A stretch of 64,000 nucleotides of DNA, taken from Allolobophora icterica (taxonomy: Eukaryota; Annelida; Clitellata; Crassiclitellata; Lumbricidae). The notes beneath the pieces were generated by a model that was not told the origin of the DNA, ran no database searches, and saw only the letters and a program-made list of their open reading frames with translations. Position 1 is the first letter of the stretch. Each line of letters opens with the position of its first letter. Positions 31,812 through 41,604 of this stretch are shown here, one piece after another. The position numbers were made by a program, and so were the translations under genes. The DNA lies in NCBI GenBank assembly GCA_963556255.1, contig OY744615.1, forward strand, positions 9,755,765-9,819,764, in the 5' to 3' direction.

Positions 31812-32258
31812 ATGAGTTTTAGAAGTGTTTCAGAAATTGACGTTTGCGGAGTCGTGTTACCGAATGTTCCTTTGTCGAATATACAACTGCTAGACGCCGC
31901 TAAGAAGAAACTAAATATCACAAACTTCAGAGGCGTGTTCCTACGAGACGAGTTGCCCGAGAGACCGAGTAGGCCTACTAACGAAAGCGGCATTCTTAAC
32001 CTAGATAAATCTAGTGGAAGCGGGACTCATTGGGTGTGTTGGATCAAGAAGAAAGGCGAAATTTCGGCGAAATATTTCGATGGCTATGGTCTCCCTCCAC
32101 CTACCGAGCTACTGAAATATTTACGTCGTCCGGTTTATTATAACAGCGAACGAATACAGCCCGATAACGAAGTGTTTTGCGGTCATCTGTGCTTGTACGT
32201 GTTGAAGATGATGGACGATGGCGCGAATTTTCAAGAAGTTATAAACGGTTTGTTTTAA
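31812..32258 (+). CDS. Adenovirus-type cysteine protease (capsid maturation)
   Basis: 148 codons, short but with all expected sites: H73 in SGTHWVCW, D90 in KYFDGYGLPPP, Q116 in RIQPDNE and C123 in VFCGHLCLYVL. This is the order of the adenain (ULP1-like) fold used by adenoviruses and Polintons to cut capsid and core precursors. The start follows GATTATAAA. It lies between the SINE and the fibre genes. Frame intact. Confidence 0.93.
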   Translation: MSFRSVSEIDVCGVVLPNVPLSNIQLLDAAKKKLNITNFRGVFLRDELPERPSRPTNESGILNLDKSSGSGTHWVCWIKKKGEISAKYFDGYGLPPPTELLKYLRRPVYYNSERIQPDNEVFCGHLCLYVLKMMDDGANFQEVINGLF

Positions 32259-32289
32259 TATATATATATATCTATATATATATTATAAA

Positions 32290-32997
32290 ATGCCTGTGGA
32301 TAAATTCGGACATACTGATGTTGGATATTCAGAAAGAGTAATTGCCGGAGGAGTTACATTGTCTCAAGCAAATGCTACTTTCCTTCGTATGGATGGAACA
32401 AACGCTGCAACTGGAAATATTAATTTAGATTCTCATAAAATTGTCAACGTGTCAGATCCTACTAACCCCCAAGATGGTGCTACCAAATATTACGTAGATA
32501 ATGCTCATAAGAAATGTTATCTCGGATATATACCTAATTTAGAAACCGACGAGAGTAGTACCGGATTCGTCGCTAGTGCCAGTTCACACATAGACGGATA
32601 TCGAGCGTGCGGAGCATTCAATAGTCTCAACGCGGATGGTTTGAACGGATCTTGGGTTTCTAATGATTCTTTAAATACCTGGATACAGATAAAATGTCCA
32701 GAGCCGGTTAAAATTTGGCGAATCGCGTTGAAAGCCATCGATAATGTATATAAAATACACAGTGTCTTTTGGACCCTATCAGGGCGTAGCGACGGCGATT
32801 CGACATTTACGACGTTATTTACGACGACGACTACGTTATTGAGAACCGCAACTGCCCCGTCATTTTTCAATATTTCAACGAATACTGCGTATCAGTATTA
32901 CAGATTTACGAAAACACATATTCCCGGTGGGACTATTATTATCGGCCAGATTAACGTAGGACTTCATAGCATACAATTATACATATACGATACTTAA
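32290..32997 (+). CDS. Fibre-like protein 1 with discoidin-like C-terminal domain
   Basis: 235 codons. Residues 1-75 (MPVDKFGHTDVGYSER; TLSQANATFLRMDGTN; DGATKYYVDN) form an N-terminal module of the type seen at the base of phage tail fibres and Polinton-like fibres. From about residue 90, ASASSHIDGYRACGAFNSLN, then WIQIKCPEPVKIWRIALKA and YQYYRF follow the F5/8 type C (discoidin) pattern, a galactose-binding-like fold. A host-surface-binding role is inferred. The N-terminus is almost identical to the next gene's, so they are tandem paralogues. It starts after TATATATATTATAAA. Confidence 0.72.
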   Translation: MPVDKFGHTDVGYSERVIAGGVTLSQANATFLRMDGTNAATGNINLDSHKIVNVSDPTNPQDGATKYYVDNAHKKCYLGYIPNLETDESSTGFVASASSHIDGYRACGAFNSLNADGLNGSWVSNDSLNTWIQIKCPEPVKIWRIALKAIDNVYKIHSVFWTLSGRSDGDSTFTTLFTTTTTLLRTATAPSFFNISTNTAYQYYRFTKTHIPGGTIIIGQINVGLHSIQLYIYDT

Positions 32998-33080
32998 ATC
33001 GTGGTAGGTTATTCATGAGCTCACCCAACGGTTTGTTCTGATATAAATAAAATATATATACATTGTATATATATTATAAA

Positions 33081-34169
33081 ATGCCTGTGGATAAATTCGG
33101 ACATACTGATGTTGGATACTCGGAAAGAATAATTGCCGGAGGAGTTACATTGTCTCAGGCAAATGCTACTTTCCTTCGTATGGATGGAACAAACGCCGCG
33201 ACCGAGAATATTAATTTAGATTCTCATAAACTGGTCAACGTGTTAGAACCTACTAATTCCCAAGATGGTGCTACCAAAAATTACGTAGATTTAAACAGCG
33301 GTGTAAACAAAGTTTCTAAGACTGGTGACGTTATGACCGGCAATCTATTTTTAAGTGTGGGCTCGGATCGTCAACGTAATATGGGGTGTAAGGATCTACG
33401 CGGAAACAAACTGTTTGCTTTGATACTGGGTAATCTGTTAAACAAAATAGAAGGTTATTTAAACCAACCTATAACGTTGCAATCGATCGAAGGTTTCTTG
33501 TGCAAAGTGGGAACGGAAAATATAATTCGATTCGGTAAATCGTCCAGCGACCATAAAATCGATGTTTACCAAGATATCGTTATGAGACAAAAATCTATAA
33601 CCGATTAAAAAAACCCCGTTAATCCTCAAGATGCCTCCACTAAAAATTATGTAGATAACGCTCTTAGTAGAGCGGATAATGCTCTGAAAAAATGTCATAT
33701 CGGATACATACCTATTTTGGAGGCTGACGAAAGTGTTACCGGATTTATGGCAAGTGCTAGTTCAACTGTTACTGACAAGTATCAAGCGTATGGAGCTTTC
33801 AATAGTCTAAATGCAGATGGTTCAAACGGAACATGGATCGCGGATAGTAGGTCAATCCTAAATGTCTGGCTGCAGATAAAATGTCCTGAGCCGGTTAAAA
33901 TTTGGAGAATTGCGTTGAAAGCGATAAGACGCAACAGAGGCGCATACCAGATTACAAACTGGATTTTAAACGGAAGTAACGATGGATCAACGTTCACCCA
34001 ATTATTAAGATCGACGCAGGCATTATTAAACACCGAATCTGCTCCGTCATTTTTTAATCTTACAACGACTCCAACTGCGTACCAGTATTACAGACTTACA
34101 GTAACAAGCAACCCCAGTCACACTGTGGTAGGAGTAGAAGTCCTACAATTATACGTATACGATACATAA
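33081..34169 (+). pseudogene. Fibre-like protein 2, interrupted by an in-frame TAA
   Basis: Starts at the ATG at 33,081 after TATATATATTATAAA. Residues 1-75 repeat fibre 1 with few changes. A unique ~100-residue shaft follows (VSKTGDVMTGNLFLSVGSD, LNQPITLQSIEGF), and TAA at 33,606-33,608 stops the frame. The same frame is then open to 34,169 with a second NPQDAS-TKNYVDN module and a discoidin-like domain (FMASASSTVTDKYQAYGAFN, WLQIKCPEPVKIWRIALKA). It is otherwise undamaged, so the lesion is a single stop. A shorter translated product or leaky termination cannot be excluded. Confidence 0.75.
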
Positions 34170-34196
34170 ATCGGGGTTAGGTACCGTTATAAAACA

Positions 34197-34285
34197 TTTT
34201 CAAGGTCAAGGTCATATTCAAGGTCAAATTTTAGGTCAAGGTCATTTTCAAGGTCGAGGTCAAACGTCAAGGTCAATGTAAAGTA
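34197..34285 (+). promoter_or_regulatory. Internal AGGTCA array downstream of the fibre genes
   Basis: At least seven AGGTCA hexamers lie in about 90 bp, most as TCAAGGTCA or in AAGGTCAAGGTCA direct repeats, like the TIR arrays. It may be a diverged minisatellite or a nuclear-receptor-type response array. Confidence 0.4.
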
Positions 34286-34310
34286 TACTAATACTACTAC
34301 TACTACTACC

Positions 34311-34630
34311 ACCAGTATTTCCAGTATTTCAATATTTCCACATAGGTCCCATATTCCCACATTGAACCCATATTGCCCACATAGAACCCATATTGCCACA
34401 CAGAACTCATATTGCCCACATAGAACCCATATTTCCCACATAGAACCCATATTGCCATGTTAGGTCCATATTTCCATGTAAGGTCCATATTTCAATGTAA
34501 GGCCCATATTTCCCACATCGAACCCATATTGCCCACATAGAACCCATATTGCCCACATGGAACCCATATTGCCCACATAGAACCCATATTCCAATGTAAG
34601 GCCCATATTGCCATGTAAGGACCATATTAC
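34311..34630. repeat. Minisatellite CCCATATTGCCCACATAGAA, left part
   Basis: About sixteen imperfect ~20-bp units (CCCATATTGCCCACATAGAA / CCATGTAAGGCCCATATTTC). The array resumes at 41,131-41,250 beyond the LTR element, so the retrotransposon inserted within it. Confidence 0.92.
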
Positions 34631-36171
34631 TGTAACGAATCGTTACAAGCCTTAAGTATATTACTTTCACTAAGATTGTGAAGTCAATGTTATTCGCTAG
34701 AGGCCACTGTGGTAGTGCAGTACAGTGCAGGCAGCTGTAGCGCTGTGGCATGCGAGTCAACCAATGGGAAGACGTCACGTAGGCCGTGCTGGTTCGTGAT
34801 TGGCTAGAGGTGATCACGTGCGAACTTTTGCGCCATTTTGTGTGGCCTGTAAGCAGTTTCAGCCTAGACGTGAACGAAGAAGGAAGGAATCGGTGTCCTT
34901 AGAGCTAAGTTGAGCGTGAAATGGTCTTAACTGCGCAATAAGGGATTTTACGATTAAAACGATAGGAATTGTCGAAACTTGGGGACAATATTTCTTCGTA
35001 ACTACATCCGAGAGGATCGGGCGTCGAATTTATCGACGGGCGTTCGATGTTTCTTCGAATTTGGGCAACGAAACTCCAGTGACCTTGGATAACCTTGACG
35101 AGGATTGATATTTACTGGATTTGACCGGGAATCGCAAATATTGGCAATTGGGAAGAATATATCTTGGAAGTTCAGGGAGTACAACCCCTTATTCTTTTGA
35201 GTCGTATATTGAAATCTCCAGCGATACTTAGATAGATTAGATTTGTATAAATTTGTGGTGAAGCGATAAGGCGATAGGTTAAGTTCATGTGCTATATAAA
35301 TGTACACGTTAACTTAGTCAGGAAACATACAGCGATAGATAAGTCGATAGTTTAGATTCACTTGTGCTATATAAATGTAAATGAACATATGGCGATAGTA
35401 TAAGTCGATAATTTCATTTCTGTTCCATTTTATTAAATAATTATAATGGATCAAGATATCTTTTCTGATGACGAAGTTGTTCGAATAGGTGACGTGTTGG
35501 AAAAGCTTGAAGAGCGCCAGGCAAGCCAAGACTCGGTATTAAGTTCATTTGTAGAGCGCCAGACAAATCAAGACTCTTTATTAAGTACATTGGTTGAATC
35601 CCAACGAACCTTTGTAGAAGCTCAAACGATGTTTCTAGAACGCCAGTCGACTCAAGAATCTGTATTAAGTTCATTTGTAGAGCGCCAGACAAATCAAGAC
35701 TCGATACTAGGGGCATTTATAGAGCGCCAAACAAATCAGGAAACTCTTATGCGTTCATTATTCGAATCTCAACAGACCTTCATGGAAACTCAACACGTAT
35801 TTATGGAGCGCCTGTTATCAGATAGGGTCCCTGAGAGAAGAGAGCAGAAGAAAGAAATTGAGTCTGTTGTGAGAGCGCCGAACCCTAGTGAGGGCTTGAC
35901 ACTAAGCCCTGCTGCGCCAGCAACGGAAGCCGCGGACATGCCACTCGTCATCCATGGTAGAAGAATGCCTCAGGGACCTAGTATAACGCAACCGGACGTG
36001 AAGCCTTGCTCTCGTCCTAGTAAGAGAAGGCGACAGCGGTTGCAGCAGATAGAGAGAAGAGAACAGGCCCACAGCGCCAGCAAGCTGGGTTCAAAACCAG
36101 GGCTTGTATACTCTTCAGATGTTCTCTCACAACAGCGCGGGCACTCGCTAGAGCGGGACGAGCACGCTACA
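34631..36171 (+). repeat. 5' LTR containing the start of gag
   Basis: 1,541 bp, TG...CA. TATATAAA boxes lie at about 35,293 and 35,368; the gag ATG is at 35,446, with an ATTAAA (about 35,432) between them. If transcription starts about 30 bp after the second box, most of R-U5 is coding (inferred). A GCGCCATTTTG (YY1-like) lies near 34,829. Confidence 0.93.
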
Positions 36172-38820
36172 CTTGGTACCAGAATCGGGCTTAGAACTAG
36201 AGAAGATTTAGTTAGAACTACAGAAGAACCGAAACCAGCCTACTATACAGAAGATAATGAAATTTTCTATAGAATGGATAGGGCAAACTTAATGGACTTA
36301 GGACCAGCAGAGTTCGAAAATAAAATGTTTAACTGGGCTATGCCTACACAAACAGAAATAGAACTAAATTCTGCTTCAGACGCGGATGCAACTGAGAGTC
36401 TTAGTGAAACTAATAGTACAGACTCTGATGTTAGTAATGCTAGGTCAACACATAATGTAGATACTAAGGTTAACCCAGTAGGTGTAGATCAAAAGAATAT
36501 AGGCCTACGATCAGATACTAACCTGGAGTTTTCAGTTGCAGGTGTTGGTCAAAGCTTGGGAGAAGACTCTCGACGGCCAACAGTACGAGAAGACTTGGTT
36601 TCTCAAGTCTCTCAAGGGGGAAGAACAGGCAGAGATGCGCATCCCAGTCGTCATGTACCTGTTGACATGAGAGCGACCACCTTGCCTAGAACTTGGACAG
36701 AAACAAGGCCTACAGTTGGACAAGTCAGTTGGAGCCAAGATGAACGACTTCTAATGACGAATACTCCTGTCTACGCCATGTCATCTGAGCCAAGAGTAGT
36801 AACACTTTCTCAGCATCTGCCTTCGTCGTCGCTGACTATGCCTCGATCTACTGGTGGACAAATCGAATCTTTGATGATGCCGTCAAAAGTCGCAGCGTCC
36901 TTTCCGCCTCAGTATGTTAGTATTGTTGATGCAGGGGAAATGAATAAGTCAAGCAACATGTTTATCCTGATGCCTGTTCATACTCCAGACATTAATGGGC
37001 CTCGGATATCCACAGCTGCCTCAATGTCCAAACCGGAAGTTGTTTGCAACATGGAACCAAAACCTCAACAGGTGATGTTATGTTATGGTCCGTCGAATGT
37101 GCAACCTAGTCTGATGGAAAAGCAAGAAGCAAATGTTAAACTAGCGAGCGATGTGAAACCTGACTCTAACTTTCAGAAGATGATGCTTCAGAAAATAGTG
37201 ACGTCAGTGGCAACCCAAACTGTTGTTCCTGATGACTGTTTAATCGCAATGGAGAATAAACCGGTTGTGGCTAAAGTTAAACAAGCTGCAGCTGGAGAGA
37301 CAATTTCTACTGCGGAAGCTACGGTGAAGCCAATTCTAACGTCTACCTCGACGAATGTAGTACCGGAGAGAAGTAGACAATGGATTAAGCTTGGTGGTTA
37401 CAATGGTCGAACCCCAATAGAAGCTTTCCTTCGAAAATTTGAGGTGTGTTCGAGAAATAATGGTTGGACAGATGAAGAGAAATTAAACCAGTTAACGTGT
37501 TCTTTAACAGAACCGGCAAACCAGCTGTTATGGGAATTCGACTCTGCTACTATGGTTACCTGGTCGGACTTGGTTAAGAAACTTCGATCTCGTTACGGAA
37601 GTGCAGAGCAAGCTGCGTTATATCAGACTCAATTGAGCACAAGAAGACAGAAAGATGGAGAGGATCTTGGAAGCTTAGTTCAGGACATTCGAAGACTGCT
37701 AACTTTGGCATACCCTGGACCACCGTCGCAACATAGTGAAACTATTGCGATACGTGCTTTCGTGGATGCCTTAAAAGATAAAGAATTAGCCTTGAAGCTA
37801 CGGGAACGCGAACCAGAGACACTTGATCAAGCGTACAAACTTGCTTTGCGTTTAGAAGGCTATTCTCGAGTTGACAAGGACAATTCAGACCAATTTGAAC
37901 GTCGACCGGCACGTGTGAAGGCTGTGAAGGAAAATGATCCGAATTCAGAGTTGATGCGCCAGTTTTTAGAACAACAGAAGCAGTTGGAGCGACTTTTGGA
38001 AACACAACAGAAGAGGTTGGAGAAAATGGAGAAAGCATGGGAATCCTGGCAAAATTCGTCAGCCTTTAGAATTCCTCCTCCTCCTTTTCAGCCGCAAGCT
38101 CAGCGAGAAGTTCCGCCTCGTTGGAGAATGGAAGGTGCAACCAGTTATCCTGCTGGTGGACAAAGGCAAGACAATCGAAAGTCATGGCGGTCTACCAAGC
38201 TCTGCTTTGAGTGCAATCAACCCGGACACTTGGCCAGGTCATGTCCGTTTCGACAGAATGTTCCGACCGATGTAGATGGAACTCCGAACCAACAAGAACC
38301 GGCAAGCAATCGACATATTCAGGGATGTAGCAACGCCTATCTCTCGTTGACTGTGAATGGAAAGCCTACCTTCGCATTACTGGACACAGGGAGTGAATTG
38401 TCCTTGACTCCAGCATCGTTGGTACGTAAAGAGGATATGAGAGAATCTCGACAGCTAGTGAGAGCGGCAAATGGTTCCGAAATCCGTGTATTGGGCGAAG
38501 TTACTCTTAATTGTACGGTGGACAATTTCTCTTTTGAAGTCAAGTGCTTGGTCACTGAACAAGTTACGGACCTTATAATTGGAATGGACTGGTTGGAGCA
38601 GAACAACGTTCTATTGAACCTTGGAGCGAGTTGGGTTCAGGTTCAAGGTTACACTATTCCTATCCAAGGTCGACGTCAAGTAGTAACCTGTCGGAGGATA
38701 GCAGTGGCTAGCGACGTGAAAGTGCCTGTTCGAAGTGAAATGGATATTAGAAAACGCTCGATCCAGATTCAAAGACATACTCGACCTACTCAAAGAATCT
38801 ATGGAGCTTTTACATGCTAG
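35446..38820 (+). CDS. Gag-protease of the LTR retrotransposon
   Basis: 1124 codons. Residues 1-242 are encoded by the LTR and are rich in heptad-like repeats (SSFVERQTNQDS, VESQRTFVEAQTMF), probably coiled coil. A long low-complexity middle follows. From about residue 645, WIKLGGYNGRTPIEAFLRKF begins a Ty3/gypsy-type capsid domain. A zinc knuckle CFECNQPGHLARSC lies near 925 and a retropepsin-like domain follows (ALLDTGSELSLTP; DLIIGMDWLEQNN). The protein ends soon after, with no reverse transcriptase in any frame, so mobility would need enzymes from a related element. The primer binding site lies inside this frame. Confidence 0.93.
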   Translation: MDQDIFSDDEVVRIGDVLEKLEERQASQDSVLSSFVERQTNQDSLLSTLVESQRTFVEAQTMFLERQSTQESVLSSFVERQTNQDSILGAFIERQTNQETLMRSLFESQQTFMETQHVFMERLLSDRVPERREQKKEIESVVRAPNPSEGLTLSPAAPATEAADMPLVIHGRRMPQGPSITQPDVKPCSRPSKRRRQRLQQIERREQAHSASKLGSKPGLVYSSDVLSQQRGHSLERDEHATLGTRIGLRTREDLVRTTEEPKPAYYTEDNEIFYRMDRANLMDLGPAEFENKMFNWAMPTQTEIELNSASDADATESLSETNSTDSDVSNARSTHNVDTKVNPVGVDQKNIGLRSDTNLEFSVAGVGQSLGEDSRRPTVREDLVSQVSQGGRTGRDAHPSRHVPVDMRATTLPRTWTETRPTVGQVSWSQDERLLMTNTPVYAMSSEPRVVTLSQHLPSSSLTMPRSTGGQIESLMMPSKVAASFPPQYVSIVDAGEMNKSSNMFILMPVHTPDINGPRISTAASMSKPEVVCNMEPKPQQVMLCYGPSNVQPSLMEKQEANVKLASDVKPDSNFQKMMLQKIVTSVATQTVVPDDCLIAMENKPVVAKVKQAAAGETISTAEATVKPILTSTSTNVVPERSRQWIKLGGYNGRTPIEAFLRKFEVCSRNNGWTDEEKLNQLTCSLTEPANQLLWEFDSATMVTWSDLVKKLRSRYGSAEQAALYQTQLSTRRQKDGEDLGSLVQDIRRLLTLAYPGPPSQHSETIAIRAFVDALKDKELALKLREREPETLDQAYKLALRLEGYSRVDKDNSDQFERRPARVKAVKENDPNSELMRQFLEQQKQLERLLETQQKRLEKMEKAWESWQNSSAFRIPPPPFQPQAQREVPPRWRMEGATSYPAGGQRQDNRKSWRSTKLCFECNQPGHLARSCPFRQNVPTDVDGTPNQQEPASNRHIQGCSNAYLSLTVNGKPTFALLDTGSELSLTPASLVRKEDMRESRQLVRAANGSEIRVLGEVTLNCTVDNFSFEVKCLVTEQVTDLIIGMDWLEQNNVLLNLGASWVQVQGYTIPIQGRRQVVTCRRIAVASDVKVPVRSEMDIRKRSIQIQRHTRPTQRIYGAFTC
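36174..36191 (+). promoter_or_regulatory. Candidate primer binding site
   Basis: TGGTACCAGAATCGGGCT starts 2 bp after the 5' LTR. The first nine bases can pair with a tRNA 3' end CTGGTACCA, as in some leucine tRNAs; pairing beyond that is partial. It overlaps gag codons 243-249. Confidence 0.65.
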
Positions 38821-39589
38821 AACCGGGTGGCGTTCTTCTCAAAATCCACGAGAATGGGATGCGCATCTGCCTTCTGCATCTGCCGTTGTCGAGGGGGGTA
38901 TACTGTGACACAGAAGCAAAGGAATTAAATTGCTTATTCTGAAATCATTGCTTTATGAATATGGTTGCTTTGTTAAATTGCAATTGTATCTCTTGCATTG
39001 TGAATTGTGTGTGTTGGAACATAATTTTTATATGGCGCTCTAGGTCTAGAGTTAATTAAGAAACCGGTAAGGTTCATGTAAGGTTGACACTGTATAAGTA
39101 TGAGATAAGGTGAGGAGATTTGAGAGTGATGTATTGTAATAATGCCAATACCCTGTGCCTGTCACTAGAGAGTTGGTATAATGTGACATTCATAAAGATT
39201 TAGTTTTGTAAGTCTAGTTCTGCGCCGCTTAATGGCGACTATTGTTGAAAGGAGCGAGATGCTATGTCTCTTAGTTTTATTTTTGATGAATAGGTGTTTA
39301 CTTTATTGCTAGTATAAATTTGTTAAGCTATTGTACTTTGCTTAATAGAATAGTCTTACCTTAGCTTGACATTAGTTGTGTAGGAGCTCTTCTGCTTCTG
39401 ATGTAATGGGAGCAGACATTGTTGACTTCTCGCAGGATTGAGTGATGCTTACGAAACCTTGCTGTTTGCTAGTATCGATGTTGTAGTTAAGGAACATTGT
39501 ACTAAAATCTGGAGATTTCCTGGATGACTCTGGGATTGTTCCCAGCAAATTTCCAGAGTGTCTGGAAATTTGAGCTAAGTGGGGTAGGG
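38821..39589 (+). other. Non-coding 3' internal region with an internal polypurine/TG junction
   Basis: No frame of note. At about 38,894-38,913 GAGGGGGGTATACTGTGACA looks like a polypurine tract running into a TG-start LTR-like sequence unrelated to this element's own LTR. The true polypurine tract GGGGTAGGG (39,581-39,589) abuts the 3' LTR. This suggests a mosaic origin with pol deleted here. Confidence 0.5.
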
Positions 39590-41130
39590 TGTAACGAATC
39601 GTTACAAGCCTTAAGTATATTACTTTCACTAAGATTGTGAAGTCAATGTTATTCGCTAGAGGCCACTGTGGTAGTGCAGTACAGTGCAGGCAGCTGTAGC
39701 GCTGTGGCATGCGAGTCAACCAATGGGAAGACGTCACGTAGGCCGTGCTGGTTCGTGATTGGCTAGAGGTGATCACGTGCGAACTTTTGCGCCATTTTGT
39801 GTGGCCTGTAAGCAGTTTCAGCCTAGACGTGAACGAAGAAGGAAGGAATCGGTGTCCTTAGAGCTAAGTTGAGCGTGAAATGGTCTTAACTGCGCAATAA
39901 GGGATTTTACGATTAAAACGATAGGAATTGTCGAAACTTGGGGACAATATTTCTTCGTAACTACATCCGAGAGGATCGGGCGTCGAATTTATCGACGGGC
40001 GTTCGATGTTTCTTCGAATTTGGGCAACGAAACTCCAGTGACCTTGGATAACCTTGACGAGGATTGATATTTACTGGATTTGACCGGGAATCGCAAATAT
40101 TGGCAATTGGGAAGAATATATCTTGGAAGTTCAGGGAGTACAACCCCTTATTCTTTTGAGTCGTATATTGAAATCTCCAGCGATACTTAGATAGATTAGA
40201 TTTGTATAAATTTGTGGTGAAGCGATAAGGCGATAGGTTAAGTTCATGTGCTATATAAATGTACACGTTAACTTAGTCAGGAAACATACAGCGATAGATA
40301 AGTCGATAGTTTAGATTCACTTGTGCTATATAAATGTAAATGAACATATGGCGATAGTATAAGTCGATAATTTCATTTCTGTTCCATTTTATTAAATAAT
40401 TATAATGGATCAAGATATCTTTTCTGATGACGAAGTTGTTCGAATAGGTGACGTGTTGGAAAAGCTTGAAGAGCGCCAGGCAAGCCAAGACTCGGTATTA
40501 AGTTCATTTGTAGAGCGCCAGACAAATCAAGACTCTTTATTAAGTACATTGGTTGAATCCCAACGAACCTTTGTAGAAGCTCAAACGATGTTTCTAGAAC
40601 GCCAGTCGACTCAAGAATCTGTATTAAGTTCATTTGTAGAGCGCCAGACAAATCAAGACTCGATACTAGGGGCATTTATAGAGCGCCAAACAAATCAGGA
40701 AACTCTTATGCGTTCATTATTCGAATCTCAACAGACCTTCATGGAAACTCAACACGTATTTATGGAGCGCCTGTTATCAGATAGGGTCCCTGAGAGAAGA
40801 GAGCAGAAGAAAGAAATTGAGTCTGTTGTGAGAGCGCCGAACCCTAGTGAGGGCTTGACACTAAGCCCTGCTGCGCCAGCAACGGAAGCCGCGGACATGC
40901 CACTCGTCATCCATGGTAGAAGAATGCCTCAGGGACCTAGTATAACGCAACCGGACGTGAAGCCTTGCTCTCGTCCTAGTAAGAGAAGGCGACAGCGGTT
41001 GCAGCAGATAGAGAGAAGAGAACAGGCCCACAGCGCCAGCAAGCTGGGTTCAAAACCAGGGCTTGTATACTCTTCAGATGTTCTCTCACAACAGCGCGGG
41101 CACTCGCTAGAGCGGGACGAGCACGCTACA
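39590..41130 (+). repeat. 3' LTR
   Basis: Same length and, by eye, same sequence as 34,631-36,171. It repeats the first 242 gag codons; that frame then runs a short way into the minisatellite and stops near 41,181, so it is a by-product rather than a second gene. Confidence 0.95.
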
Positions 41131-41250
41131 TTACCATATAAGACCCATATTTCCCACATAGTACCTATATTTCCAACATAGTACCCATATTTCCATGCAA
41201 GGTCCATATTGCCATATAAGGTCCATATTCCCATCTAAGGCCCATATCCC
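41131..41250. repeat. Minisatellite CCCATATTGCCCACATAGAA, right part
   Basis: Continuation of the 34,311-34,630 array after the TTAC duplication (ACCATATAAGACCCATATTT...). Confidence 0.9.
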
Positions 41251-41370
41251 CGGCTGGCAGCCATGATCCGCAGCCATCGATTCAGCCATAACGAGCGTGT
41301 TAGCAAGAAGATTGACCTAATATAAAATTTTCGCGACTTCTGTCTGTTTTCTCCAATTTTTACCGAGTAG

Positions 41371-41596
41371 CAGGGCTGAAGTCGAGGGTATACGTGGGTA
41401 TACAGCGTGTACTCACCTCTGGAGACCGTATACTCACCTCACAAAATATTTATATTTATTTATATTAAAATACTGTAGCGTATAGGCCTACTCACAAAAT
41501 ACTATAGACCTAGCGTATACTCACCTCTAATTTGTTTCGGAAAACTATTCGGTAGCGTATACTCACCTCTAATTTTACCACTACTGTAACAGCCCT
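41371..41596. mobile_element. hAT-type MITE (226 bp) with 8-bp target duplication
   Basis: It runs from CAGGGCTG to CAGCCCTA and is flanked by CCGAGTAG on both sides (41,363-41,370; 41,597-41,604). The interior repeats GTATACTCACCTC. A second copy, with a different duplication, lies at 46,941-47,162. It is nested in the Polinton. Confidence 0.92.
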
Positions 41597-41604
41597 ACCG
41601 AGTA

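Larger units (their letters stand above)
34631..41130 (+). mobile_element. LTR retrotransposon (Ty3/gypsy-type, gag-protease only), 6.5 kb
   Basis: Two 1,541-bp direct repeats start TGTAACGAATCG and end GCACGCTACA (TG...CA). They are flanked by TTAC (34,627-34,630 and 41,131-41,134). A primer-binding-site candidate follows the 5' LTR by 2 bp and a polypurine tract abuts the 3' LTR. The only long frame encodes Gag plus aspartic protease; no reverse transcriptase, RNase H or integrase is present. The LTRs look identical by eye, implying a recent insertion into the Polinton. Confidence 0.95.

Noticed and set aside
34187..34817. Tyrosine/glycine-rich minus-strand frames
   Set aside because: They follow the 20-bp minisatellite and the antisense of the LTR.
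40405..41181. A second gag gene
   Set aside because: It is the copy of the gag start carried by the 3' LTR and runs out in the minisatellite.
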